DNA of 6,197 nt from Bacillota bacterium (GTDB lineage: Bacteria > Bacillota > Clostridia > Peptostreptococcales > Anaerovoracaceae), in NCBI GenBank assembly GCA_016302925.1, contig JAEDMR010000116.1, positions 1 through 6,197 on the forward strand. Direction: 5' to 3'. The notes under the pieces were generated by a model. The model searched no databases. It saw nothing but the letters and a program-made list of their open reading frames with translations, and was not told where the DNA came from. Shown one piece after another: positions 1 through 6,197 of the stretch. The position numbers were made by a program, and so were the translations under genes. Numbering within the stretch: the stretch's first letter is position 1; every line of letters begins with the position of its first letter.

Positions 1-1293
1 CGGACCGGAATCCGCAACCTGAAGGTCGGCTATAACCGTGTTTTCGGATATTATCTGGAAGTCACCAAGTCCTTCTATGATATGATACCGGAAAATTATA
101 TCCGCAAGCAGACACTGGCCAACGCAGAGCGGTTCATCACGCCGGAACTGAAGGAAATGGAAAGTCTGGTTTTGAATGCGGAAACAAAGATCAACCAGAT
201 GGAATATGATATCTTCTGCGATTTACGGGAACAGATTGAGGCATATATCGTTCCGATTCAGAAGACTTCTTCCGCAGTGGCCTGCCTGGACGTGCTATGT
301 TCCTTCGCAGAGGTCAGTGACCGGCTGGGCTATGTAAAGCCGGTCATCGATGAATCTCTGGAGCTGGAAATCTGCAAAGGCCGCCATCCTGTTATCGAGC
401 AGACCATTCCCGATGGACAGTTCGTGTCCAATGACGTGTATATGAATGACCATGATACCAGCATGCTGCTGATTACCGGTCCCAATATGGCGGGTAAATC
501 CACCTATATGCGGCAGACTGCACTGATTGTCCTGATGGCGCAGGCTGGCTGCTTCGTTCCCTGTGAAAAGGCAAGAATCGGCGTGGTAGATCGTATCTTT
601 ACCAGAATCGGTGCGTCCGACAATCTGGCACAGGGGCAGTCCACCTTCTTCGTGGAGATGAGCGAGCTGTCCTACATTCTGGGATCCGCACGCCAGAGAA
701 GTCTGGTGATTCTGGATGAGATCGGCCGCGGCACCAGTACTTATGACGGTCTTTCCATCGCCTGGGCCGCTGTGGAATATCTCTGCAATGCGAAGACCCA
801 TATTCGTACGCTCTTCGCCACCCACTATCATGAACTGACCGTTCTCGAAGATGAAATCTCCGGTGTCTGCAATCTGAATGTCGACGTATCAGAGGAAAAC
901 GGAAATATCGTTTTCCTTCATAAGATTGTAGAAGGCTCAGCCAGCAGAAGCTACGGCATTCATGTGGCAAGGCTGGCCGGCGTGCCGAAAACACTGCTGG
1001 AGCGTGCAGAGGACAAGCTGGCGGAACTTGAGGCATCGGCTTCTGAGGCGTTCAAAGGCCATACTTGCGGGGAGCACAGCACTATGCCGGATCCGCAGGG
1101 AAAAGAGGTGAAGGAAGGCAAGATATCCAAGTCTGCCAAACCATCCGGAACGGCAGTGGAAGGGCAGATTTCTCTCTTTGATTTCGCACCGGTTTCCGTC
1201 GTGGAACGGCTGCGTGATATCGATCTCATGGAAATTACGCCTTCGCAGGCGTTTCGAATACTGGAAGAACTGAAGGAATCCTTAGATGATTAA
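1..1293 (+). CDS. mutS: DNA mismatch repair protein MutS (5'-truncated by window edge)
   Basis: MutS recognises mispaired or looped-out bases in the cytoplasm and, as an ATP-driven sliding clamp, recruits MutL. The frame is open from base 1, so the gene begins upstream; 430 residues are visible, about half of a usual MutS (roughly 850-880). The mismatch-binding N-terminal domain lies outside. The window opens in the lever/clamp region, with the family-typical GYNRVFGYYLEVT. The ATPase domain follows: Walker A GPNMAGKST (bases 478-504), Walker B LVILDEIGRGTST (703-741) and the THYH switch segment (820-831). After the helix-turn-helix region comes a polar, probably disordered linker (about 1060-1160). 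Then QISLF (1165-1179) matches the beta-clamp-binding peptide found at this place in other MutS proteins. A short C-terminal helical tail ends at TAA 1291-1293. No frameshift or lost motif is seen. The stop overlaps the mutL start by 8 nt. Confidence 0.98.
   Translation, partial: RTGIRNLKVGYNRVFGYYLEVTKSFYDMIPENYIRKQTLANAERFITPELKEMESLVLNAETKINQMEYDIFCDLREQIEAYIVPIQKTSSAVACLDVLCSFAEVSDRLGYVKPVIDESLELEICKGRHPVIEQTIPDGQFVSNDVYMNDHDTSMLLITGPNMAGKSTYMRQTALIVLMAQAGCFVPCEKARIGVVDRIFTRIGASDNLAQGQSTFFVEMSELSYILGSARQRSLVILDEIGRGTSTYDGLSIAWAAVEYLCNAKTHIRTLFATHYHELTVLEDEISGVCNLNVDVSEENGNIVFLHKIVEGSASRSYGIHVARLAGVPKTLLERAEDKLAELEASASEAFKGHTCGEHSTMPDPQGKEVKEGKISKSAKPSGTAVEGQISLFDFAPVSVVERLRDIDLMEITPSQAFRILEELKESLDD
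1273..1277 (+). promoter_or_regulatory. Ribosome binding site of mutL, inside mutS
   Basis: AAGGA lies 8 nt before ATG 1286, within the last codons of mutS. It supports this start, the only one that retains the whole ATPase N-terminus. Because mutS ends 8 nt past the mutL start, ribosomes finishing mutS could reinitiate here (translational coupling, inferred). Confidence 0.7.
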
Positions 1294-3202
1294 AGTACTT
1301 GAAAAACACATTGCGGATAAAATCGCTGCAGGAGAGGTCATCGACCGTCCCGTTTCCATCGTAAAGGAACTGGTGGAAAATGCGGTGGATGCCGGGGCTT
1401 CTTCCATTGTCGTTGAAATTCGAAACGGCGGGAAATCCTATATCCGGGTCACGGACGACGGCTGCGGGATTCCTGAAGATCAGGTGGAAACTGCCTTTCT
1501 TCGTCATGCCACCAGCAAAATCCGCACGGCCGGCGATCTGGATGCCATCGGTACACTTGGTTTCCGCGGAGAGGCACTTGCCTCCATCTGCGCAGTGAGC
1601 CGGACCGAGATGGTAACCAAATGCCGTGATTCAAAAACAGGTACCAGAGTTCTCCTTCATGGCGGGGAAGTGATGGTACATCAGCAGACAGGCTGTCCGG
1701 ACGGAACAACCATGATCGTTACAGACCTGTTTTATAATACGCCGGCCCGGCTGAAATTCCTGAAGAGCGATTCTGCGGAAAGCGGCATGATCATTGACTT
1801 CATGAGCCAGATGGCCCTGGCATATAAAATGATTAAATTTCGTTTCATCAACAATGGTACGGTACTTTTCTCCACAGCAGGAGATGGAAACCGGTTTAAT
1901 ACCATTGTCCGCGTATATAAAAATGTGGATCCGAAGAATCTGACACTTGTCAATTATGCAGAAGGGAAGCTTCATCTGGAAGGGTATATTTCCACGCCGG
2001 CACAGACGAAAAACAGCCGTTCTTCGCAGATCTTTTTCGTCAATGGCAGGGTGGTACACAGCAAGGTGATGGAAAAGGGTCTGGCGGAAGGGTACCGGGA
2101 GCGGATCTTCGACGGACGTCATCCGGTAGCGTATTTGTTTCTGGAAACAGATCCTGCAGACCTGGATGTAAACATCCATCCAAACAAGCGGGAAGTCCGG
2201 TTCGACCATGAAGCCGATATCATCGACTTCATGACACGGGCAATCCGCATTACACTGGGCACCGAAGAGGCAATGGTCAGCGGAGCCAGTCTGTTCCGGG
2301 AGAAACCGGCAGAATATGGAGTACAGAAGGAAAAAGAAGAACAGGTCGACATAAAAGAATTCCTGTCAAATATTCCTTCTGACAATACTTCACATCCCAT
2401 CATCAAACCGAAAGCGGAACCTGTGCCGGAAATACCGCAGAAAGCTGCAGCATCTCATGGGTCACCGGTTTTCGTGAAGCGAAATACTGTATCGTCGACA
2501 TCACAGACAGCACAGGCATCAGGGACATCACCTGCGGCAGATTCTGCGCCATCTTCTGCTCCAGCACATACAGAAGCACCTGCCAAACTTACCATTCAGC
2601 CGCCTGCTCTGAAACCCTTTGATTTTCTGGAACTGCAGATTACAGGGAATATCTTTCATACCTATATTACCGCTGTGTCGTCGGATTCCTTTTATCTGAT
2701 CGACCAGCATGCCGCTCACGAGCGTATTTTTTATGAAAAGCTGGTTCGGGAGTACGAGGAGGACGAAAAGAGCAGACAACCGATTCTTCTTCCGATTATG
2801 CTTCAGGTTTCACTGAAGGCGGATGAGGATAAGGTAAACTGGCTCACCTCCCTCAGTAAGATGGGATATATGATCGAAGAATTCGGCCGAAGCACATACC
2901 GCATCACAGAAATTCCAACGTTTATGACATTGGAAGAAGCAGAGCAGTTTGCCCGCGATTTTATCGACCAGATTTCAGATTCCACTAATTTAAGAAACAG
3001 TGTTGTCATCAACAAGCTGATCATGAAATCCTGCAAAGCAGCTGTAAAGGGTGGTGATACGCTTTCTATGGCGGAAATGGAAGCGCTGATGACAGATCTG
3101 TCCTCCTGTGTCAATCCGTTCAGCTGCCCACACGGAAGGCCTACATTTGTTCGTCTCAGCCGGTATGAGATCGAACGGCTGTTTAAGAGGATACAATCAT
3201 GA
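1286..3202 (+). CDS. mutL: DNA mismatch repair protein MutL, endonuclease type
   Basis: MutL couples mismatch recognition by MutS to strand incision and removal. The protein is 638 residues, normal for the family. The N-terminal GHKL ATPase domain (about 1-330) has KELVENAVDAG (27-37, putative catalytic Glu28 and Mg-binding Asn32), DDGCG (57-61), ATSKI (75-79) and GTLGFRGEALASI (89-101). FVNGR (251-255) and VNIHPNKREVRF (295-306) follow. A low-complexity Ala/Ser/Pro/Thr linker (about 335-440) joins the dimerisation/nuclease domain. That domain carries the DQHA(X)2E(X)4E metal motif at 473-484, SCKAA (582-586, the usual ACR position) and CPHGRP (614-619). This set marks MutL of MutH-lacking bacteria, where MutL itself nicks DNA. 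QPILLP (498-503) fits the Q(X)2(L/I)XP clamp-binding motif. The start is supported by the ribosome binding site at 1273-1277 and by alignment to the family N-terminus. The stop overlaps the miaA start (ATGA). Confidence 0.98.
   Translation: MIKVLEKHIADKIAAGEVIDRPVSIVKELVENAVDAGASSIVVEIRNGGKSYIRVTDDGCGIPEDQVETAFLRHATSKIRTAGDLDAIGTLGFRGEALASICAVSRTEMVTKCRDSKTGTRVLLHGGEVMVHQQTGCPDGTTMIVTDLFYNTPARLKFLKSDSAESGMIIDFMSQMALAYKMIKFRFINNGTVLFSTAGDGNRFNTIVRVYKNVDPKNLTLVNYAEGKLHLEGYISTPAQTKNSRSSQIFFVNGRVVHSKVMEKGLAEGYRERIFDGRHPVAYLFLETDPADLDVNIHPNKREVRFDHEADIIDFMTRAIRITLGTEEAMVSGASLFREKPAEYGVQKEKEEQVDIKEFLSNIPSDNTSHPIIKPKAEPVPEIPQKAAASHGSPVFVKRNTVSSTSQTAQASGTSPAADSAPSSAPAHTEAPAKLTIQPPALKPFDFLELQITGNIFHTYITAVSSDSFYLIDQHAAHERIFYEKLVREYEEDEKSRQPILLPIMLQVSLKADEDKVNWLTSLSKMGYMIEEFGRSTYRITEIPTFMTLEEAEQFARDFIDQISDSTNLRNSVVINKLIMKSCKAAVKGGDTLSMAEMEALMTDLSSCVNPFSCPHGRPTFVRLSRYEIERLFKRIQS
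3186..3190 (+). promoter_or_regulatory. Ribosome binding site of miaA, inside mutL
   Basis: AGAGG sits 8 nt before ATG 3199, 11 nt before ATG 3202 and 23 nt before ATG 3214. The spacing favours 3199. The mutL stop and miaA start share ATGA, a classic stop-restart overlap. Confidence 0.65.
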
Positions 3203-4143
3203 TGAACACTTTCATGAAAAACAGAGAAATCATCGTTGTGGCAGGTCCGACTGCCGTCGGGAAAACGCGTTTTGCCATTGAAGTTGCACTGGCTTTTCAC
3301 GGAGAAATCGTCTCCTGTGATTCCATGCAGCTTTACCGTTACATGGACATCGGAAGTGCCAAGCCTACCCCGCAGGAACAGGTACAGGTGAAGCATTATC
3401 TGGTGGATATGATCGATCCCGCGCAGCCTTTTTCGGTGGCAGAATACCAGAAGCTTGCCAAAGAAGCCATAGAACACATATTTTCCGAAGGGAAAACGCC
3501 TGTCATCGCCGGAGGAACCGGGCTGTATCTGAATTCTCTTCTTTACGATATGGATTTTGGCAGTGCACCCCAGGACACAACGCTTCGTCAGACACTGGAA
3601 AAAGAAGTGGAATTATTCGGTCCGCAATATCTGTACAGAAAGCTGGAGGAGGTCGACCCCGCAGCTGCTGCCCGCATTCATCCCAATAATGTAAAAAAGG
3701 TGATCCGTGCGCTGGAAGGTGCCGCAAGCGGCAATCCCATCGGTGACTTCAGAAACTGTACAGAAAAATGTAAGGATTATCACCCAATCTTAATCGGTTT
3801 GACAAGAAATCGGGAAGAATTGTATGATAGAATCAATCAGAGAGTCGATCTTCTGGTGAAAGAAGGACTCTTTCAGGAAGTGGAGGACCTCCTTGACCGC
3901 GGTCTGACAGAAGACGATATCTCCATGAAAGGCATCGGGTACAAGGAAATCATTGCATATTTTGACGGACTCTGTTCCAGAGAAGAGGCAATCGACCTGA
4001 CTAAGAAGAACACACGCCACCTCGCCAAGCGGCAGCTCACATGGTTCCGCCGTTATGAAGATATGACCTGGTTCAATCTGAGCGAGTACGGCAGTGACGA
4101 AGAAGCGGCAGAGGATATCATCAGATGGCTGAAAAACAGATAA
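3199..4143 (+). CDS. miaA: tRNA dimethylallyltransferase MiaA
   Basis: MiaA transfers a dimethylallyl group from DMAPP to N6 of adenosine 37 in tRNAs reading codons that begin with U, giving i6A37, which stabilises anticodon pairing. It is usually further modified by MiaB. The 314-residue product has normal length. Visible motifs are the P-loop GPTAVGKT (16-23), SCDSMQLYR with the catalytic Asp (Asp41), the substrate-binding AGGTGLY (104-110), KKVIRALE (166-173), LTRNREELYDRI (201-212), KGIGYKE (244-250) and TRHLAKRQLTWFRR (272-285). I chose ATG 3199 because AGAGG lies 8 nt upstream. ATG 3202 and ATG 3214 are alternative starts, and removing 5 residues to reach MKNREIIVVAG would resemble many MiaA N-termini. 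The gene overlaps the mutL stop by 4 nt and the next gene by 19 nt. Linkage to mutL is known from many bacteria. Confidence 0.97.
   Translation: MMNTFMKNREIIVVAGPTAVGKTRFAIEVALAFHGEIVSCDSMQLYRYMDIGSAKPTPQEQVQVKHYLVDMIDPAQPFSVAEYQKLAKEAIEHIFSEGKTPVIAGGTGLYLNSLLYDMDFGSAPQDTTLRQTLEKEVELFGPQYLYRKLEEVDPAAAARIHPNNVKKVIRALEGAASGNPIGDFRNCTEKCKDYHPILIGLTRNREELYDRINQRVDLLVKEGLFQEVEDLLDRGLTEDDISMKGIGYKEIIAYFDGLCSREEAIDLTKKNTRHLAKRQLTWFRRYEDMTWFNLSEYGSDEEAAEDIIRWLKNR
3799..3828 (+). promoter_or_regulatory. Candidate internal sigma-A-type promoter inside miaA
   Basis: TTGACA (3799-3804, a perfect -35) is followed 18 nt later by TATGAT (3823-3828, 5 of 6 matches to the -10). Transcription would begin around 3835, about 290 nt before the recombinase start, and could drive the recombinase and PLP-enzyme genes apart from mutSL-miaA. 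The same bases encode the conserved MiaA segment LTRNREELYDR, so the match may be a by-product of coding sequence. No experimental support can be seen. Confidence 0.3.
4110..4115 (+). promoter_or_regulatory. Ribosome binding site of the recombinase gene, inside miaA
   Basis: AGAGGA, with its GAGG core ending 10 nt before ATG 4125, lies inside the 3' end of miaA. It is the best Shine-Dalgarno match near any candidate start of the recombinase and is the reason 4125 was chosen over the internal ATG 4230. Confidence 0.6.
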
Positions 4144-5252
4144 AAATTCATAATAAAACCGATAAACCGGACAATATTGTGGAAAAAGAAAACGAAATCT
4201 TCCTGCAGTGCGAAGCCCTGGAGAGGGAAATGCCCGGATTTTTACGCGGCTATTTTGCCTATCTGCGCGGGAATGTCCTTCCGCAGACCAGACTGGCTTA
4301 TCTGCACGATGTGAAGTTTTTCCTGCAATATCTGATCAAGGAGACAGATCTGTCCTCTGCGGAATCTATACACGATATCCGGCTGGAGGAGCTGGAAAAG
4401 GTGGAAGCCGTGGATGTGAACCTGTTTGTGGACTACTGCCGCAAATACAAGGTGGAAACAGAAAAAAACATATACGTATATGAAAATACCAATAAGACCC
4501 TGGCACGAAAGAAATCTTCGGTTTCTGTCCTGTTTAAGCAGCTTTACCGGGATGGACTGCTGGAAAAGAATATTACGGACGGATTCGACCCCATCCGGGT
4601 GCCGAAACCGGGAGAACGAGAAATTAAAGCGCTGCAGGATGATGAAGTGATGATCATGCTGGACGCAGTCTCCAACGGAACCGGGCTTACAGCCCATGAA
4701 CATTCCTACTGGGAAAAGACCAAACTGCGGGATAAAGCAATCCTTGTTCTTTTCCTGACCTATGGACTCCGTCTTTCCGAGCTGCAGCAGCTGAATGTGT
4801 CTTCTTTCAACTGGAAGAGGGGTGAATTTAAAATTTACCGGAAACGGGACAAGGAAGCGCTCATGCCTCTGAATCGTTCGGTCACCATGGTGGTGCAGGA
4901 TTACCTGGAGCTGGAACGACCCGAAACCAGCCGGATTCAGGAAGGCCATGAAGATGCTTTATTTCTTTCCCTGCAGGGACGTCGTATGACCGAGCGGCAG
5001 ATTCGCGAACTTGTAAAGAAGTATACGTCCATCGCCATGGAAACCAGCCGAAAGGCCGGTTACAGCCCCCATAAACTCCGTGCCACCGCAGCCACAAGCC
5101 TCATCGGCCGTGGAAACTCTATTTTCGATGTGCAGGCGCTTCTGGATCACGAACAGGTCACCACAACCCAGCTTTATGCCCGTCATAAGCAGAATGTCAA
5201 ACGGGATCTGGTAAAAGATATGGAATGGGAAATTGAACGCAAGGAACAATAA
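4125..5252 (+). CDS. Tyrosine recombinase, XerS-like / Xer-type
   Basis: This is a site-specific tyrosine recombinase of 375 residues. Xer members resolve chromosome dimers at a dif site near the terminus; other members act as integrases. The N-terminal SAM-like core-binding domain spans about 35-160, with MPGFLRGYFAYLRG (36-49) and TRLAYLHDVKFFLQYL (55-70). The catalytic domain follows (about 165-365). The catalytic set looks complete: Arg216 (YGLRLSE), Lys240 of the beta-hairpin (KIYRKRDKEALMPL), His316 and Arg319 (PHKLRAT), His342 (LLDHEQ) and nucleophile Tyr351 (QLYARH). From memory, the spacing (an MPWYV-like start, a long stretch before RDKAILVLFL) resembles XerS of streptococci more than XerC/XerD, though the name is tentative. 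Start ATG 4125 has GAGG 10 nt upstream. ATG 4230 is a poorer start because its purine-rich stretch lies only 2 nt away. By eye, codon use matches the neighbours, and no attachment sites flank it. Confidence 0.9.
   Translation: MAEKQIKIHNKTDKPDNIVEKENEIFLQCEALEREMPGFLRGYFAYLRGNVLPQTRLAYLHDVKFFLQYLIKETDLSSAESIHDIRLEELEKVEAVDVNLFVDYCRKYKVETEKNIYVYENTNKTLARKKSSVSVLFKQLYRDGLLEKNITDGFDPIRVPKPGEREIKALQDDEVMIMLDAVSNGTGLTAHEHSYWEKTKLRDKAILVLFLTYGLRLSELQQLNVSSFNWKRGEFKIYRKRDKEALMPLNRSVTMVVQDYLELERPETSRIQEGHEDALFLSLQGRRMTERQIRELVKKYTSIAMETSRKAGYSPHKLRATAATSLIGRGNSIFDVQALLDHEQVTTTQLYARHKQNVKRDLVKDMEWEIERKEQ
4469..4482 (+). repeat. Perfect 14-nt palindrome inside the recombinase gene
   Basis: CATATACGTATATG is its own reverse complement. 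It lies in an A/T-rich stretch of the recombinase gene coding for NIYVYE (residues 115-120), between N-terminal-domain helices. It does not extend further on either side. In a window of this size, a perfect palindrome of this length is expected about 0.4 times by chance, so a protein-binding role is possible but not shown. Confidence 0.4.
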
Positions 5253-5258
5253 AACAGA

Positions 5259-5264
5259 AAGGAA
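5259..5264 (+). promoter_or_regulatory. Ribosome binding site of the PLP-enzyme gene
   Basis: AAGGAA lies in the 24-nt gap 5253-5276, the only intergenic space in the window. The AGGA core is 13 nt from ATG 5277, slightly longer than ideal. The rest of the gap is A/T-rich and too short for a terminator or a separate promoter. Confidence 0.6.
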
Positions 5265-5276
5265 ACTATTATTCAA

Positions 5277-6197
5277 ATGAACTATACGAATCAGTTATTA
5301 AAAGAGCAGTTTAAGATCGATCCCCGGGTACTGGACCTGATTGCGCAGGCAGAAGCAGATGTATCCGCTCAGTTCGAAAAGCTGGACGATATCATGGCAT
5401 ACAACCAGTATAAAATCTTATCCGCGTTTCAGAAAAACCGGGTCAGCGATATGCACTTCAGCTGGAACACCGGCTACGGCTACGATGATGCCGGACGTGC
5501 GAAGCTGGAGCAGTTATATGCTGACATTTTCCATACGGATGCAGCGCTTGTCCGCCCGACCATCGTAAATGGAACCCATGCACTTGCTATCACGCTTCTG
5601 GGGATTCTCCGTCCCGGAGACGAACTGATTTACTGTACAGGAGGTCCGTATGACACACTGGAAGAAGTCATCGGTATCCGCGGAGAGGGAAACGGTTCGT
5701 TGAAAGATTACGGAATCACCTATAAGCAGGTGGAACTGCTGCCGGACGGCTCCATCGACCTGGAAGGGGTACGAAATGCAATATCAGAGAAAACACGTAT
5801 GGTCACCGTACAGCGCGCAACCGGCTACGGCTGGAGAAAAGCCATCACCATCGACCAGATCCGTCAGTGGGCGCAGTTTGTCACCGAACTGAATCCAAAC
5901 ATCATAAAAATGGTGGACAACTGTTACGGCGAATTTCTGGATATTGAAGAACCGACCGATGTGGGAGTAAACGTCATCGCCGGCTCTCTGATCAAAAATC
6001 CGGGCGGCGGTCTGGCACTGACCGGCGGATATGTGGCCGGCAGACAGGATCTGATCGATAAGATCCAGTACCGCATGACCTGTCCGGGTATCGGCGGAGA
6101 ATGCGGACTGACCTTCGGACAGACCAGAGCCATGTTTCAGGGCATGTTCCTGGCGCCAAAGGTCGTAAACGGCGCCGTAAAAGGCTCCGTTCTCTGC
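5277..6197 (+). CDS. Methionine gamma-lyase family PLP enzyme, YnbB-like (3'-truncated by window edge)
   Basis: The frame starts at ATG 5277 and stays open to the last base, giving 307 residues; the family is usually about 410-430, so roughly the last quarter lies outside. This is a fold-type I PLP enzyme of the group annotated as methionine gamma-lyase family or 'aluminum resistance protein', related to Bacillus YnbB. Visible marks are TGYGYDDAGR (65-74), RPTIVNGTHAL (93-103), the cofactor-loop region LRPGDELIYCTGGPYDTLEE (111-130), VQRATGYGWR (178-187) and MVDNCYGEF (212-220). Asp214 probably contacts the pyridine nitrogen. AGSLIKNPGGGLA (235-247) has Lys240 as the likely Schiff-base lysine. 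The family probably breaks C-S bonds of sulfur amino acids, but the true substrate is uncertain. The link to aluminium tolerance comes from an old name and is weak. The gene follows the recombinase by 24 nt and probably shares its transcript. Confidence 0.93.
   Translation, partial: MNYTNQLLKEQFKIDPRVLDLIAQAEADVSAQFEKLDDIMAYNQYKILSAFQKNRVSDMHFSWNTGYGYDDAGRAKLEQLYADIFHTDAALVRPTIVNGTHALAITLLGILRPGDELIYCTGGPYDTLEEVIGIRGEGNGSLKDYGITYKQVELLPDGSIDLEGVRNAISEKTRMVTVQRATGYGWRKAITIDQIRQWAQFVTELNPNIIKMVDNCYGEFLDIEEPTDVGVNVIAGSLIKNPGGGLALTGGYVAGRQDLIDKIQYRMTCPGIGGECGLTFGQTRAMFQGMFLAPKVVNGAVKGSVLC

Noticed and set aside
295..831. 178-residue open frame on the - strand inside mutS
   Set aside because: It lies fully opposite the conserved MutS ATPase domain, shows no recognisable motif, and reads as a shadow of the coding strand.
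1794..1829. TTGACT ... TATAAA promoter-like pair in mutL
   Set aside because: The spacer is about 24 nt, too long for a sigma-A-type promoter.
2803..3477. 224-residue open frame on the - strand across the mutL/miaA junction
   Set aside because: It is antisense to the MutL C-terminal domain and the MiaA N-terminus, both clearly coding, and has no recognisable protein features.
3721..3732. GCCGCAAGCGGC inverted repeat in miaA, possible hairpin or terminator
   Set aside because: The stem is only 4-5 bp with a tiny loop, no U-run follows, and it lies inside a conserved coding region.
4242..4949. 235-residue open frame on the - strand inside the recombinase gene
   Set aside because: It is opposite a recombinase with intact active-site motifs. 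The composition is odd (rich in H, F, Q) and no family is recognisable.
4125..5276. Recombinase gene as part of an integrated phage or transposon, or with an adjacent dif-like site
   Set aside because: There is no tRNA gene, no terminal repeats, no excisionase or cargo genes and no codon-use break. The 24-nt downstream gap and the overlapped upstream end leave no room for an intergenic dif site, and none was recognised.
5700..5726. TTGAAA ... TATAAG promoter-like pair in the PLP-enzyme gene
   Set aside because: The spacer is 15 nt with imperfect boxes inside coding sequence, and no downstream gene start is visible.
5469..5832. 13-nt direct repeat ACCGGCTACGGCT at 5469-5481 and 5820-5832
   Set aside because: Both copies encode TGYG segments of the same PLP enzyme in the same frame, so similar codons explain it; there are no other signs of recombination or an attachment site.

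Overview
The window is a compact stretch of housekeeping genes, all on the + strand and almost without gaps. It reads mutS (3' part) - mutL - miaA - tyrosine recombinase - a PLP-dependent methionine gamma-lyase-family gene (5' part, running off the end). Moderate GC (roughly half, by eye), AGGA-type ribosome binding sites, the mutSL-miaA order, an endonuclease-type MutL and a YnbB-like PLP protein all suggest a Firmicute of class Clostridia. A Lachnospiraceae-like gut anaerobe is my best guess, but it is an inference from gene order and protein flavour, not from a search.

Layout: 1-1293 encodes the C-terminal half of the mismatch sensor MutS. 1286-3202 encodes a complete MutL. 3199-4143 encodes MiaA, the tRNA A37 dimethylallyltransferase. 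4125-5252 encodes a 375-residue tyrosine recombinase with a complete catalytic set and an XerS-like layout. 5277-6197 encodes the first 307 residues of a PLP enzyme of the methionine gamma-lyase / 'aluminum resistance protein' (YnbB-like) family. The first three junctions overlap by 8, 4 and 19 nt, and the only intergenic gap is 24 nt. No terminator is visible. This fits one polycistronic, translationally coupled unit. The only promoter-like sequence that stood out lies inside miaA (3799-3828) and could feed the last two genes.

How the genes work together: MutS and MutL form methyl-independent mismatch repair. MutL carries its own nuclease motif, and both proteins show candidate beta-clamp-binding peptides. 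MiaA modifies tRNAs that read UNN codons, and its linkage to mutL is old and widespread. The recombinase may resolve chromosome dimers, or it may act elsewhere; no target site is seen. The PLP protein has an uncertain physiological role.

I found no mobile element, CRISPR array, RNA gene or clearly new multi-gene system. The least ordinary features are the Xer-like recombinase embedded in this operon and its poorly understood PLP neighbour.
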